Below the pieces are notes generated by a model that saw nothing but the letters and a program-made list of their open reading frames with translations, was not told the origin of the DNA and did no database searches. From Akebia trifoliata (lineage: Eukaryota > Streptophyta > Magnoliopsida > Ranunculales > Lardizabalaceae): a stretch of DNA of 64,000 nucleotides. The stretch covers positions 17,470,967 through 17,534,966 of the forward strand of contig CM030706.1 in NCBI GenBank assembly GCA_017979445.1. Reading direction: 5' to 3'. Positions 45,790 to 57,552 of this stretch are shown here, in pieces (the first letter of the stretch is position 1; every line of letters starts with the position of its first letter). The position numbers were made by a program, and so were the translations under genes.

Positions 45790-46020
45790 CTACCTTTTTC
45801 CTAGATTGCCCTTTCAGGTTTTTAATCTAGCGAGCATGCTCTAACTTTTGCCTAAACCACCTTTTCAAGTTTTCGATCTAGCGAGCTTATAATTTTCTTT
45901 TCTTTTGTTCTGATTGTTGCCAAGGCCGTCCTTTCGGATTTTCAACCTTGCGAGCTTGCCTTAATTTTTGCCCAAGCCGCCCTTTCGGGTTTTCAACCTA
46001 GTAGGCTATCTTTTTAAAAT
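45790..46020. repeat. Four diverged copies of a CCCTTTCGGGTTTTCAA unit
   Basis: The phrase GCCCTTTCAGGTTTTTAATC, with variants CACCTTTTCAAGTTTTCGAT, GTCCTTTCGGATTTTCAACC and GCCCTTTCGGGTTTTCAACC, recurs four times, each followed by TAGCGAGC-like text, with a pitch of about 50-65 bp. A poly-T run follows at 46,020-46,060. I recall similar units in the 3' region of Ogre elements. Confidence 0.75.
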
Positions 46021-46060
46021 TTTTTTTTTTTTTTTGTTTTTGTTTTTTTTTTTTTTGGAG

Positions 46061-46500
46061 TTACTATCTGATTACGCTTGCTATTTTCCTTGACCTTTAC
46101 GTGCGGTACTTAGGAGGACTTCCATAGGTGGGCTTAGGAGTAGGCTAAGAAAGAAAATGAGACCTGAGGCTCAACAATCCGAATGCCCCTTGTGTGGCAT
46201 TCCTTTAAAATAGTTTTCTTTTCCTTCCCCATTTTGACAATTTTTTCTTTGCGGGGAACATATATTTTTATTTTTTTGAACTAGTCGGGCCTGAAGTAAC
46301 TTCTCAGGTTGCTTACGTACCCCAGAATTTTGGGATTAGACCTAAACGTAGTTCGAACATTTCCCTCCCCCGGGTTAGGTGATCGGGTTGAGAAAGAAAA
46401 TGATTTTTTTATTTTATTTTTTTAAAATGGCTGCAAGGGGCTGAGAAAGGAGATATTTAACTGGGTGACAGGAAAATTGGTTCGACCGAAGATGGCTTCC
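46061..46500 (-). other. Sequence just downstream of the integrase stop
   Basis: Contains the text GTTGCTTACGTACCCCAGAA and CTAAACGTAGTTCGAAC, familiar from Ogre 3' untranslated regions, and several T-rich runs. No ORF. Confidence 0.45.
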
Positions 46501-47760
46501 TCAAATATAATACCGCTTGATCTGGTCAAGGTTTGTCGGTTCTGGTAATTCGACGCCATCGTGATCTTGGAGTTTGATGACTTTCCCAGGCAGTACTTCT
46601 TTGATAATAAAAGGACCTCCCCAATTGGGCTTGAATTTACCTTTAGGGTCGAAGATGGGTGCTCGATTTTCTTTGAGTACTAGGTCCCTAATTTGTAAGT
46701 CGCGAACTTTAACCCTTATATCAAATACCCGAGCGACTCTTCTCTGATAAGCTTATACATGGTACAGAGCTCTAAGTCGTTTTTCATCAATTAAATTCAA
46801 CTCTTCATACCAGTGATAAACCCAGTTTACTTCTGATAACTAGCTTTCCATTAGAATCCTAAGAGACGGGATTTCCATTTCAACTCATAAGATAGCTTCC
46901 ATTCCGTACACTAGTGAATAAGACGTGGCTCCGATAGAAGATCGTATCGAGGTACGGTATGCCCATAGCACAAATGGTAATTTTTTAGATCAATCCCTAT
47001 GCGATTGACACATCTTCCTGATAATCATCTTAAGATTCTTATTGGCTGCTTCAACTGCCCCGTTAGTTTGGGGACGGTAGGGTGATGATCTGTGGTGCCG
47101 GATCTTGAACTTTGAACATAAAGCAATAACTTCAGCTTTGAAGTGTGACCCGTTATCAGATATCAGTTCAGAAGGTACCTCATATCGACTAATAATATGT
47201 GTTTGGATGAACTTGACAACTTTAGATGCAGTGAGAACAGCATATGAAGTGGCCTCCACCTATTTTGTAAAATAATCAATGGCCACGAGAATGTACTCAT
47301 GTCCATTCGATGCTTTAGGTGTGATTTTGCCAATTATGTCAATTCCCTACACAGAAAATGGCCATGGCGAAGTCAAACCAACTAACTGAGATGGAGGTTC
47401 ATGTATGAGGTGAGCATGTACTTGGCATTTATGGCAGGTCTTGACCAAGTGATAACAATCTGTTTCTATTGTTGGCCAATAATACCCCTGTCTCATGATC
47501 GTTTGGCTAACATTTTTCCACTCATATGCAATCCGCAGTCTCCAGAATGCAACTCTTCCATTATCCGTTCAGCTTGATTTTCTTCAACACATGACAAATG
47601 AATTCCATCATAAGACCTCTTATATAAGTTTCCTGCGCACAGGATGAACTGGGATGCGAATCTTTGTAGGGTTTGTCGTTCTTTCCTTGACGCTTCAACT
47701 AGGAACTCTTATTTTTCCAATACTTTCTGGATGTCAATATACCATGGCTTTCCGTCAGGG
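46501..47760 (-). pseudogene. Ogre integrase (second element), frameshifted
   Basis: Minus strand. The zinc-binding region reads RQGYYWPTIETDCYHLVKTC and CHKCQ near 47,430. Core open at 47259-46990: IISRYEVPSELISDNGSHFK (second catalytic Asp), SSPYRPQTNGAVEAANKNLK (catalytic Glu). The C-terminus reads FIIKEVLPGKVIKLQDHDGV and LDQIKRYYI, ending TGA 46503-46501, as in other Tat integrases. Frame changes lie between core and C-terminus, and the first catalytic Asp region (47,340-47,400) is broken. It would insert the cDNA into the chromosome; now inactive. Confidence 0.88.
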
Positions 47761-47762
47761 AG

Positions 47763-48250
47763 TCAAGCAGCGACATCGACCTGATGGCAATAAGCAGGTT
47801 TGTCTTTGATTTCGACGGTGATGGGCCTTAGTTCCATGCCTGAAGGCATATGGATCATCGAAGAAAGAGTAGCTAGAGCGTCAGCGAACCTGTTCTCTTC
47901 CCTTGACATATGTTGGAACAAGATGGCTTTGAACTTCCTTACTAAATTTAGTAGATACTCGTGATAGGATTTCAGTTTCACGTCCTTAATTTTCCATTCT
48001 TCCAATGACTGATGTATAACCAAAGCTGAATCTCCAAATACTTCAATTTCTGTGATACCCAGATTCAAAGCAGCCTCGAGCCTGACGATGCACGCTTTGT
48101 ATTCAGTCGTATTATTAATAATGGAGAAAGCTAGCTTAACAGCAATCGAAATGTGGCATCCTTCGGGAGAGAACAAGACTGTCCCTATTCCATACCCGTT
48201 CTAATTCGCCGCTCCATCAAAGTATAACTGTCATACTCTATCTCGCGATT
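47763..48250 (-). pseudogene. Archaeal-type second RNase H (second Ogre)
   Basis: Starts YFDGAAN near 48,230 with a TAG where Gln is expected (NQNG), then open at 48176-47763: IINNTTEYKACIVRLEAALN, ITEIEVFGDSALVIHQ, and the C-terminal SREENRFADALATLSSMIHM. The catalytic residues FDG Asp, EY Glu, GDS Asp and ADAL Asp are all present. This extra RNase H is characteristic of the Tat lineage. Confidence 0.88.
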
Positions 48251-49012
48251 CTTCTTCAAGGTTTAGGATATTTTCATCTGAGAATTGATCAGTAGGTCTT
48301 GTTCCTTCTGCTATTAGATGATCAGCCAAGTATTTTGCTACTGCTCTCCCCTTGATAGACTTCTGTGTAACATGTGTAATATCGAATTCTGATAACAACA
48401 ACAACCAACGTGCAGTTCTACTTGTCAATGCTGGCTTCTTAAAGAGATATTTTAGGGGGTCCATCCGAGATAACAGAATGATAGAATGAGAGAGCATGTA
48501 GTGTCGAAGCCTTTGAGTAGCCCATACTAGTGCCAGGCAAGTCTTTTCTAGAGCTGAATACTTTCGTTCATACTCTAACATCTTCTTGCTGATATAGTAG
48601 ATAGCCCTTTATTTGTTATTATCTTTGTCGTATTGTGCCAGAATGCATCCCATAGCTTCTTTTGTGACTGACAAGTAAAGGAGAAGAGGTTCACTTGGGG
48701 TAGGCGGAACCAAAATGGGCGGATTTGAGAGGTACTCCTTAACTTGGTCGAAGGTTTTTTGGCATTACTCATTCCATACTGTCGGCTCGTTCTTCTTGAG
48801 AAGCTTGAATATAGTTTCTCACACATTGGTGAGCTGAGCGATGAATCTGCTGACATACTGAATTCTGCTTAAGAACCCCCTCGAATCTGCTTTTCAGTCG
48901 TAGGAGGTGCCATTTCTTGTATAGCTTTGATTTTTCCAGGGTCTACTTCGATCCCCCTTTGACTGACCACGAATCCTAACAATTTTCCAGAAGTCACTTC
49001 GAATACGAACTT
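48251..49012 (-). pseudogene. Reverse transcriptase thumb and first RNase H (second Ogre)
   Basis: After a stop directly behind QLRLNP (49,013) the chain continues in frame KFVFEVTSGKLLGFVVSQRG and IEVDPGKIKAIQEMAPPTTE. Frame changes follow. The RNase H pieces include PPILVPPTPSEPLLLYLSVT, MGCILAQYDKD, and an open 48581-48231 stretch with ERKYSALEKTCLALVWATQR, RTARWLLLLSEFDITHVTQK and IKGRAVAKYLADHL. Confidence 0.85.
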
Positions 49013-51100
49013 TTATGGGTTAAGGCGTAACTGGTATTTTTGAATCCTTGTGAGAAATTTCTCTAGTGCAGCGACGTGTCCCGATCGTTCTTTGGATTTC
49101 ACTATCATGTCATCCACATAGACCTCGACCTCCTTGTGTATCATGTCGTGCAATAAGGTCGTAGCTGCTCTCTGATAGGTAGCACCAGCATTCTTCAAGC
49201 CAAAAGGCATGACTTTATAGCAAAAGGTTCCCCATTGCGTGATGAATGACGTCTTTTGCATGTCGCGAGGGTCCATCTTTATTTGGTTATACCCCAAAAA
49301 TCCATCCATAAACGAAAGCATGGCGTGCCCTGTTGTATTATCGACCAATACATCTATGTGAGGTAACGGAAAGCTATCCTTTGGACTGACCTTATTTAAA
49401 TCTTTGAAGTCCACGCACATTCTCACTTTCCCATCTTTTTTAGGAACTAGAACTATATTAGCGATCCATTCTGGGTACTCTATCAGTTCAAAGAATCCGG
49501 CATTGATCTGCTTAGTGAACTTTTTCTCAATCTTCAAAGTCCATTCTGGCTTCATACGTCGGAGTTTCTGCTTTACTGGACGAGCATCTGGATATAATGA
49601 AATTTGATGTTGAACAATATCTGTACTTACTCCTGGCATGTCCTCATACGACCACGCGAATACGTCCTTGAACTTTTTGAGCAAATCCACTATCCCTTCG
49701 TGTTCCTCGGGAGATAAGGTGATTCCAATTTGAATATCTTGAGGATTATCTTTAGTCCTGAGATTGACTAGCTCTGTTTCTTCCATTACAGGTTGAGCCC
49801 GACGTTTATTTTCTTGTTCAAGTAGTTTAATTAATTCCATAGGAGTTTCTTCATCAAAAGATTCGTCCTTCGAAGTCAGATTATCAGTTAAATCATTATT
49901 GCACTCGGGATAATCAGAAACTTCTTCTATTTCATTAAAGATAGATGGGGTAACTGGACTTACTGCAGACTCGACAGACTCAACATGACCAGACCCGACA
50001 TACAACAAATAACTCATTACATGGTAATTGGAAAGAGAATCGACTGCAGGTTTAATTACAGACTGTGAGTTTTGAATATCACTTTTGACTGACAGGACTG
50101 ACACGTTTCCTTCTTCGAGAAACATTTGAGCAATATTGAATGAATCCACGGTTGTTTGCCAATCATTTGCTCTTTCAAGTTCTTCAGATACTCTGTCTTC
50201 TTCCTTGTCAGGCCAATTCATCCCAAAGAAAATCTCAAATCCTGGTTGGCGAGTACCCGTGACATGGTCGATGAAGGGTTCTGAAAAACCACAATAAGGA
50301 AAATCTTCCCCTACTTTCACGAAGTGTCCATTAAGGGTTTTACGATAAGGCTTCATGTTGATTAGATCGATGACATGCCCCTGCCTCTTAACCTTCCTTA
50401 TCTTCCAATATCGGGCGCAGTCTTCTTTGGCAGGTTCGTACCCGAATCCGAATGTCCCAACTACTTCTTGAATGGCTGGTGTAGCTTTGATCCCCTGTTG
50501 TTTATGACCCAAACCCATGCCTGGGAAGAATCTCATGCTTTTGAACATGCTGGCCATACAACAACTGAATGTATTATTGATAGGTACCAGTTCTTTCGCA
50601 GAATCATCCCATTGAACAGCATGAATATTTTCAAATTCAAACCCGTTGAGTTGTATTTTTTTTTGTTCGGGTTGAATTTCAGGTAGCGACTTATCCTTGG
50701 TTTCTATTTCTTTCATAATCCCCATAATTTCGGCATCCCCATGAAATGTGATCACTAAATCGTCCTTGATGAATTTAATCTTCTGATGCAAAGTAGAAGG
50801 TACGGCCTTGATCTGATGCAGCCATGGTCTCCCTAGTAATAAGTTGAATGATAATTGAATATCCAAGATTTGAAATTCCACAGGAAAGTCTGCTATACCC
50901 GTGGATATTCGTAGCTACAAAGTCCCTAGTACATCCCTTTTCATATTATCATAAGCTCTGACGCCTTAGCTAGTTGGTTTGAAGTCTTCTGTCTTAAACC
51001 CGAGGCAAGTTGCGGTCTTCAAAGGACGGACATTTAATGCACTTCCATTATCTACCAAGATTAGAAGGACTCTCATTCCATTGCAGTCAATTGTAATGTG
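49013..51100 (-). CDS. Ogre protease, G-patch-like linker and reverse transcriptase (622 codons open)
   Basis: The longest open frame of the window is 50881-49013. Upstream, in a broken frame, ILVDNGSALNV near 51,060 holds the protease active site, with Asp kept. The open part begins with LLGRPWLHQIKAVPSTLHQK (protease end), then FFPGMGLGHKQQGIKATPAI (glycine-rich, G-patch-like, residues about 115-135) and FGFGYEPAKED. After a long acidic linker comes reverse transcriptase from about residue 395: WSYEDMPGVSTDIVQHQI, GFFELIEYPEWIANIVLVPK, VRMCVDFKDLNKVSPKDSF, FMDGFLGYNQIKMD, FGLKNAGATYQR and the catalytic YVDDMIVKS. It copies the element RNA into DNA. Neighbouring pieces carry stops, so the polyprotein as a whole is broken. 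Confidence 0.85.
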
Positions 51101-51369
51101 TAACGGCTTTGTGTGGCTCGGCCCTTCTTTCGGAGGTCGGAGTCCGAAAAAGATAGACTATTTTTAGCATAGGTTGCCCCTACTATACTAGCCAGTTGAT
51201 CAGGGGAAGTGTCAAGCGAAACTTGGGCTACGTTTAATGCTTTGGGAACAGCTTCCCTGTGGGCTGTGGAGGCCATAAGCAAACCCCAAACTGAAATGTT
51301 GGCACCTGTCTTTTTTAGCTGTTTGATCACAACATCATCCTTTTCAATGGTTTCTTTGATGGGATCCAT
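51073..51369 (-). pseudogene. Gag-protease linker of the second Ogre
   Basis: Minus strand open piece starting MDPIKETIEKDDVVIKQLKK, with VWGLLMASTAHREAVPKALN. This corresponds to the Ogre linker in front of the protease (motif LKKTGANISVWGLL; compare ISILRLLQKSEEHQEALLRI in the other Ogre). It ends in a shifted frame over the protease Asp region. No enzymatic domain is known to me here. Confidence 0.7.
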
Positions 51370-51442
51370 TTTTTCTTCCTTGCTAAGGTAGCTAGATTGT
51401 CAACGCTAAGTTTCGGTGGCTTAAAGACTCTCCCTCCTTGTG

Positions 51443-53197
51443 TCATGTGCTTGACTTCATCACAAGAGAGTGAAAATGGCTCTCTTCTTCGGCCAATAGG
51501 TAAGGATCTTCATCTGTTACGGAGAATAAGTTTTTCGAGATCATTTGTGCCAAGAGGTAGCTAGTATATGATGGGCTATCGTAGCGAGGTGGGGATAGAC
51601 AATATGATTCATCTTCAGTTAGATCAAATGGCTCATGGCTTGTGGCATAGACCTCATCATTGAAAGCTATTCCGATAAAGGGATAACTGGGTGGTTTGAC
51701 GTAGATTGGATGGATGAGAGAGATTGGGTTGAATGATAGTTGGGTGTTTGAAACCATATTCAGTGTTGGCGGAGGTTGATATGCAGGTAGTGGATTGGTA
51801 GTGACATTTGGCGGTGTTGGGGTAGGAATGATGACTTTTTTTTCATCGATGAGATTTTGGATGGCATGGCGGAGAGAGATGCATCGATCAGTATGATGAC
51901 CAGGGCTTTGATGGAATTCGCAAAAGACGTTAGGGTTATGTGAAGTTGGTAGGGGATTTGGCAAAGGTCGAGGTTGGAGAGGGGTGAGAAGCCATTTTTT
52001 CAATAGTTTCTGGAAGGATACAGTGAGGGTCATCCCTAGATTTGTGAACTATCGAGGGGGGACTCTACCCAAATTTGCCTGATTATTGGTTCGAGCTGGG
52101 GGTTGAACTGGGGTGGTAGAATTGTTGGCTATATAAACATGGTTGACGTTGGGTTTGGAATTAATGAAGGGTTTTTTGGCTTTGTTGTCAGTAGCGTTGG
52201 AAAGGATCATAGAGGCAAAAACATCCTCAAGTTGGCTTTCAGCGTGTAAAAGGGATGCGAATATAGGGAGATATTGAGCAACTAAATGCTGAGCATACCC
52301 CTGCAAGAGGTTTTTCAAGATGATTGCCACTTGTTCCTTTTCTGATGGTCTATCCCATATCTGTGCAGCCTTAGCCCTCCAACGACTAATGAAATCAGTA
52401 AATGTTTCCCCATTCTTTTGCTTTGTGGATTCCAAATCCCTTCAAGAAGTTTCGATTTCAGTGTTGTACTTGTACTGGTGCCAAAACATCCTTGACATAT
52501 TTTTCCATGTCCCTATTATAGATGAATCTTGGGACATCAACCATCGTAGCGCTGATCCTGATAGAATACGCTGGAACAACAATGTCATTTGTTCGTCACT
52601 GAGGCCCCTTGTGCACATGTTGGTGACATATACCTTGAGATGCGTTTTTGCGCAGCCTACTTTATTGAATTTTTCCATTTCTGGGATGACAAACTTCTCG
52701 GATAGACGAATCTTAGGGATTTGATTAAAAGCCCCTATTCCTGCTGTGATTTCGTCAATCCCTTTTATGTTCTTCACGACTGTTTCCAACTGAGTCATTC
52801 TGTTGGCTAACATTGGATTCTCATTATAATGCTTCTCATTTCCATCAAGCTCATAAATCTCATCCAGATTCTTAGCCATGCTACCTTCCGGTCCCTTGCC
52901 TCTTTGATTGTCAAGATGGTGTCTTGTTGACTCAGAGATCTATTCTAGCACTTCTACCTTGCTCTTTATGCTGTTCATATCCATTGCAAAGACAGCTAGG
53001 ATCTTATGAATTTTCGCGAGTTCAGATTTAGAAGCCATTTTTACTGGTTTGCTTGGCGCAGATGTTCTTTCCAAACGATCTGACTCTCGACTCCAACTAG
53101 GTGGTAGACGCTTAAGTTTGGGAGCAATTATATCTTGAAACCCCATCAAAGGTAAATTAAGAATTGGTGGTAGGTAAGTGATCCCTTTTGATAGCAT
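51443..53197 (-). pseudogene. Ogre gag (second element), nearly readable
   Basis: Three adjacent open pieces on the minus strand. 53197-52940: N-terminal segment with a short helical KSELAKIHKILAVFAMDMNS. 52879-52442: capsid core with RLSEKFVIPEMEKFNKVGC, THLKVYVTNMC and ALRWLMSQDSSIIGTWKN, matching retrotransposon gag (PF03732). 52435-52049: NGETFTDFISRWRAKAAQI, then YLPIFASLLHAESQLEDVFA. 52033-51443: Pro-rich part and the zinc-binding CEFHQSPGHHTDRCISLRHA. Pieces are separated by single stops or short frame changes. It would form the particle that packages the RNA. Confidence 0.87.
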
Positions 53198-53459
53198 TTG
53201 TTTTTATTATTTTATTATAATTGATGAATTGTGCAAGTCAAGCTTATGTCTGATGAGATGATTTATTGTTAATTAGGGCCTTATTGAAAGAGACTTCTCA
53301 TTAAAAATCGTACCAATGAGACAAATGCTAACACAAAAGCAATGAGGAGACTCTCCTCTTAAAGCAAAGATGACTCGATCTAGGACCCTACATGCTCTTC
53401 TACTTCTTTCTTCTGTTTCTTAAATGCTTATTGATCTTTTGATTCAATAAGTAACCGAT

Positions 53460-54260
53460 AGTCCTAAGCGGTAGCTATGTGTTCTACCAAGTGCACAGTC
53501 AGCTCCTTAATAGGATGTCGATTCCTCGGGAGCATTGGGATCCATGAAGGGAATCCTATCTGTCTTAGTATCATCCTTGGGCAATAAAAAGATGTATTCA
53601 ATAGACTAGTGAGCATTACATGATCAGACCCTTTTGAAGCAAGCATGGTGCCTTCATCCATTCTTGATCCCAATCTATCCCAATTTACATATTGTATAGT
53701 CAAATTTGAGAGCCAGTCCTTCCAGTCTTCTATGGATGCAAAGTCCACCAATGTTTCCTTTCTTGTAAATTTTTCCCATTTACTTTTCTTGATTTACGAG
53801 AACTCTGCGATGCGAAGTCGGATACATAACCACAGATAAAGCAAATGTGGACTTCCTCAAAATCCTGTCCCTCCTGGTGCATTCTCATTTGATAATCCCT
53901 CAAAAGTCTCGACGAGTATTGTGGGGACTGGGTTAACCTTGTTTTTAAATTGTCCGGCAATATCTGTGAAGAAGCCCGGCAACTGATGACCCATATTAAA
54001 TGAAACCAGAAAATATGTTGACAATACCCCAGACATAAAGTAAAATCCCTGACCTTCCTGTGAGGTTTTTAAGAGAAATCCCCAGGATTTTCTTGTTCAG
54101 GAGTTTGGTGTACTTCTAGGAGTCTCCGCATGTTCAGTAAACCGTGATCTGTGAATCTTCTTGCTTTTTTTGGCTTAACTCCTAATCCTTTTGAGAGTTC
54201 TTTTATGAATTTGGATTTCGATGGAAGGCGAATCATTGGACCCGATGTGCTTATCCCCAT
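53460..54260 (-). pseudogene. Ogre ORF1 remains upstream of gag
   Basis: Minus strand: 54260-54069 reads IRLPSKSKFIKELSKGLGVK, 53960-53730 and 53751-53464 (EDWKDWLSNLTIQYVNWDRL, CPRMILRQIGFPSWIPMLPR). Ogre elements are known for an extra ORF of unknown function in front of gag. The EWK.WL..LT....W and MVLRQ.G..Q.IP pattern fits my memory of it (a DUF7745-like domain). The pieces are frameshifted and much shorter than the usual 500 or more residues. It lies about 270 bp upstream of gag, as expected. Confidence 0.6.
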
Positions 54261-55457
54261 AATATTACAATAATCTTCATGAGTTGGACAAAGTGTGACT
54301 GAACCAAAACGGAATACGTGCTAATTCGGGTCCCAAAAATTGACCGCGGCACATAAGAGGTTCCAATTGACAGTCACTGACTTGAGAGAGAATACGCTTT
54401 AAAGTCCATATGCACCAAAATTGTACTTCTCGATAGTAGTGAACGCATCTAAAGCTCTTTCCATCAACAATTGTACATCATCATGAGCCATCTAACAAAA
54501 AAACTAACTCTCATTACTGGCACATTTAAAAACAAGCCACATCTATTTTTTGGTACGATCTTTAATGTGATTCAATCATTTTGATTTAAAGAAAGGTCCG
54601 ATCTATTGAATAGAATTGATCAGAAAAAGAAGTTCAGTTACCACATTCGGACCGATTCTATCCAATGGATTCAAAAAAATAATATATCACCTCTTGACAT
54701 TGAATTGAACCAATTAACTCGATCGGCTCGTATATTGATCCAAAAGATCAACTTACCAATTGGGCTAATGGGTTGGAAAATGATTGGCCAATACAACTTT
54801 TTTAATTACATTTATTGGGTTGGACCGATATTGCGGGTTCCATTTGAGCGGTGTGGATTGGTCCACCCACTTACTTTTTGATTAGTTTAGAGAAAAGCAA
54901 CCCGAGACCACTTATGGTCGATTCGAGTCATGGCCTAATAGGACCGCACCTAAGTTCTAGGCTTTCTATATGATTGAGGCTAGGTTAGGATAAAACTTAG
55001 GTCACTTCAGCCCGAAATACCGATATACTATTCCAATTTTACCTGGTCAAGCAGTATGTGGTGCTCCAGTTTGATATGCCCGAAGGTACAGTACTGAAGT
55101 TATAGCATTCACGGGCGTCCCTTGTGTCCTGAAGGACCAGGTTAGCTTAAATCCGACTACTGGATTTATAAGGACATGACATAACGTAAATATGCGTATG
55201 CATGCTCGTGAGTGTGTGCAAAGGGACAAAGTGCGCCCAAGGCGTTTTTCATAAATATCCAACCATTCAAATTAAATATATCCAATCATCAAATTAATCA
55301 ATAGAGATAAATAATTGAATATATCTAATCACATGCCAATGAAAGAAATGATAAAATCTAACCAGATCTAAGAGTCTCATTTAGTCAACTGGGTTGACTC
55401 GAGGAAAAAGTCAACCTAAGGGTAGTCTTGGATCGGATCATGTTTGACCCTAAATTA
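54261..55457 (-). other. Leader of the second Ogre element
   Basis: Between primer-binding site and ORF1 remains. No coding support; the plus-strand open frame 54606-54881 is chance. GGATTGGTCC/TTGGGTTGGACC-type phrases recur at 54,770-54,870. Unlike the other Ogre, there is no long minisatellite in this leader. Confidence 0.5.
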
Positions 55458-55475
55458 TCCCCAGCGGATTTGCCA
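55458..55475 (-). other. Primer-binding site of the second Ogre
   Basis: Minus strand TGGCAAATCCGCTGGGGA, one base after the LTR end TTTCA. It shares the TCCGCTGGGGA core with the plus-strand Ogre site at 14347-14366. Confidence 0.85.
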
Positions 55476-55476
55476 C

Positions 55477-56172
55477 TGAAATCGTCCCTGACCCCCAGCC
55501 GTCCGCTAAATACTGGATAGGGGTCCGATATACGTATCTCGAGAATTTTAAAAGAATAGGGAGTCGCCACCTAGTTTAGGTCTAGGAACCAAAATTAACT
55601 CCAAATGGATATGGGTCGGTCTACGGATCAGAGAGATAGGTAAGGGGTCAGGTTACGGGTTTCAGAAGGTGTTAGGCACCGAACCCGTCCGATCAAGATG
55701 ATCGGTCTTTACTATGATTCAAAACTAATCTATGGTCAACGGGATAAGACTAGGATCAAGACCATGGTCCAATCATCATTATCAGTTTATGTCTGGTTTG
55801 CCAAACGAATCTTATAGTTAAGATAATTACATAGATTCTCGAATTTAGCATAAAAGGAATCCCACGATTTAATAAGACTTACGTGACACCAAAAATTAAT
55901 GGATCAAATCGATCGCATTTTGAATAATATGAAATCGATTCTCAATGCCATGTATACAACATGAGTGAATTGGCTCATTGACAAAATTTTATTAAAGAAA
56001 TTCGATTTTTTGAATTGCCACGTGACGACATTTTATCAAAGAAATTTGATTTCGGAATGGCCACGTGCATCCTAAAATCAATTAGTCAACCCACACATTT
56101 ATTGATCAAAGAAATTTTGATTTTTGAATTGCTACGCGTATTAAAATCAGTGAGTCAACCCACACATTTTAC
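55477..56172 (-). repeat. 5' LTR of the second Ogre, 696-bp remnant
   Basis: Starts TGAAATCGTCCC and matches 39614-40305 nearly base for base up to CAACCCACACATTTT. After this the 3' LTR continues with TAACCAAAG but here unrelated DNA begins. About 2.8 kb of the LTR, including its promoter, is lost, so the element cannot start transcription from it. Confidence 0.9.
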
Positions 56173-56930
56173 TCTGTTTTGCATGCCGTTTGAGGATATG
56201 ATACATCTTACTATGTGGAACATACCCAAATGGCCACCAAAGGGTGAATCATGGAATAAATGGGTAAAATGACAAAATACCTTTTTTACCTTTTCGAGTC
56301 AAATTGAGTTATCGGGAAGGTTAATGTTAAAACGGGTTGAAGGTGAGCTAGATATTACCTATATAATGTTACCAAAGAGACTCCAAGGACATAAAATGAT
56401 TTTAGGATAGTCAAATCTCTAATGTACCCTCTGTGACCATTTTCAATTATCGAAAAGTTCGATGAGAGAATTGGTCAAGGATGGAGTTTCTCTAATCACT
56501 ACGGGTCGACCTATCAGTCATCTAAGTATTGGAAAATGGTCTTAGGTGGTCTCAATACCTTTTGGACTTCGTGTACACACATTGGAGGTTTTTGTCGAGA
56601 CACGTGCGGTAGAGCAACTTTGCTGGAGTCTTCATCAGTCTTCAATGGTAAATTGATCCGACACTCAATATATGTCTTGAGATTGACAAAATATGGAATT
56701 AACAATCTCCCCATTTGTCAATTATGAGACAAAACCCTAAACTAGATCAAAAGGATTGGAAAACATTCCCAGACTGACCAATACAATTTATTCCTGAATA
56801 TAATGTTATAAAATTATTTAAAAATAAAAACCTAAGATTTTAATTGCTTCACACCCCATTTGGTACTACTTTCCCTGAATGTTTTACCTGTAAAAGTCAA
56901 TTGAGACAGTGCACATGGGGGGAAACAACA
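56173..56930 (-). repeat. Probable copia 3' LTR fragment, different family
   Basis: Ends GGGGAAACAACA (56930) directly before the plus-strand tract TTCTCCCCCTTTTTTG, the polypurine tract of a minus-strand copia element. The LTR itself does not resemble the LTR at 33702-34350, though the adjoining internal bases (TAGTTGACAAATGACATAAT) do. The left limit is the junction with the truncated Ogre LTR, so its far end is unknown. No gene seen. Confidence 0.55.
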
Positions 56931-56946
56931 TTCTCCCCCTTTTTGT
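56931..56946 (-). other. Polypurine tract of the second SIRE-like element
   Basis: Minus strand CAAAAAGGGGGAGAA directly before an LTR start TGTTGTTTCC. The first SIRE-like element has CAAAAAAGGGGGAGAA at 34366-34381. Confidence 0.7.
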
Positions 56947-57552
56947 TAGTAGTTGACAAATGACATAATCAACCCAATGTCAATGCAAGATATATACAAA
57001 TAAGCGCAGGGGATAAAGAGACATGCATGCAATTAATATGACTATTAGAGCGACATGTATGACGGAAGAAAATAGAAACATGCCAAATATAGAACGACTA
57101 TTAAGCATGAGCATGGCATGATAAATGACACAAGAAATAAATAAATAGAACAGTGTTAGAACATGCATATAAGCATGCACAAACTAAATGATATGCAAAT
57201 AATCGAGCCATTGTATACGAAGCATAAACCAAATATTTTACTATTGAACATATATCTAACTGTCTGGATTTACAAAATGTGAGCGGAAGTTACATGAACA
57301 AGACTCAAAACAGACAGGCACTCCTACTATACCTCAAAACACACCAAACCAAAGTCTAACATCATTGGGGTGACCTAGAAGTTACCCGAGTCACTCAAGG
57401 TAGCAGGGTTCGCATTGGGGAAAAGGAGCCATTGGTCTGCACGACTGGATGAGACGACGAAGATAGCGCTAGATTTTCTTCATGCGGGACTCAAAGTTAC
57501 GTTCTATCCATTCTTGGTTCCGAAGCATACGATGTTGTTGCTCACCAAGTAC
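56947..57552 (-). other. Copia 3' untranslated region
   Basis: AT-rich region between the env-position ORF and the polypurine tract; its right end carries several ATGCAT/GCATGC motifs (57,020-57,190). No ORF of note. Confidence 0.5.

Larger units (their letters stand above)
39614..56172 (-). mobile_element. Second Ogre-type Ty3-gypsy retrotransposon, 5' LTR truncated
   Basis: Minus-strand element: 3' LTR 39614-43156, 12.3-kb interior, primer-binding site 55458-55475 and 696 bp of the 5' LTR (55477-56172). Interior on the minus strand is ORF1 remains, gag, protease, reverse transcriptase, two RNases H, integrase, short repeats and a 33-bp array. It interrupts a copia LTR at 39613 (last five bases gttgg); the other flank is lost, so the target duplication cannot be checked. 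Its coding part has far fewer lesions than the 19.3-kb Ogre, suggesting a younger insertion. Its LTR is a different family from that of the other Ogre. Confidence 0.88.

Noticed and set aside
48575..48856. 93-codon minus-strand frame as a separate gene
   Set aside because: Out-of-frame reading of the RNase H region; the true frame matches RNase H.
39614..56172. The two Ogre elements as copies of one family
   Set aside because: LTR lengths and sequences differ (2.3 versus 3.5 kb), as do the accessory regions; only coding motifs and the primer site are shared.
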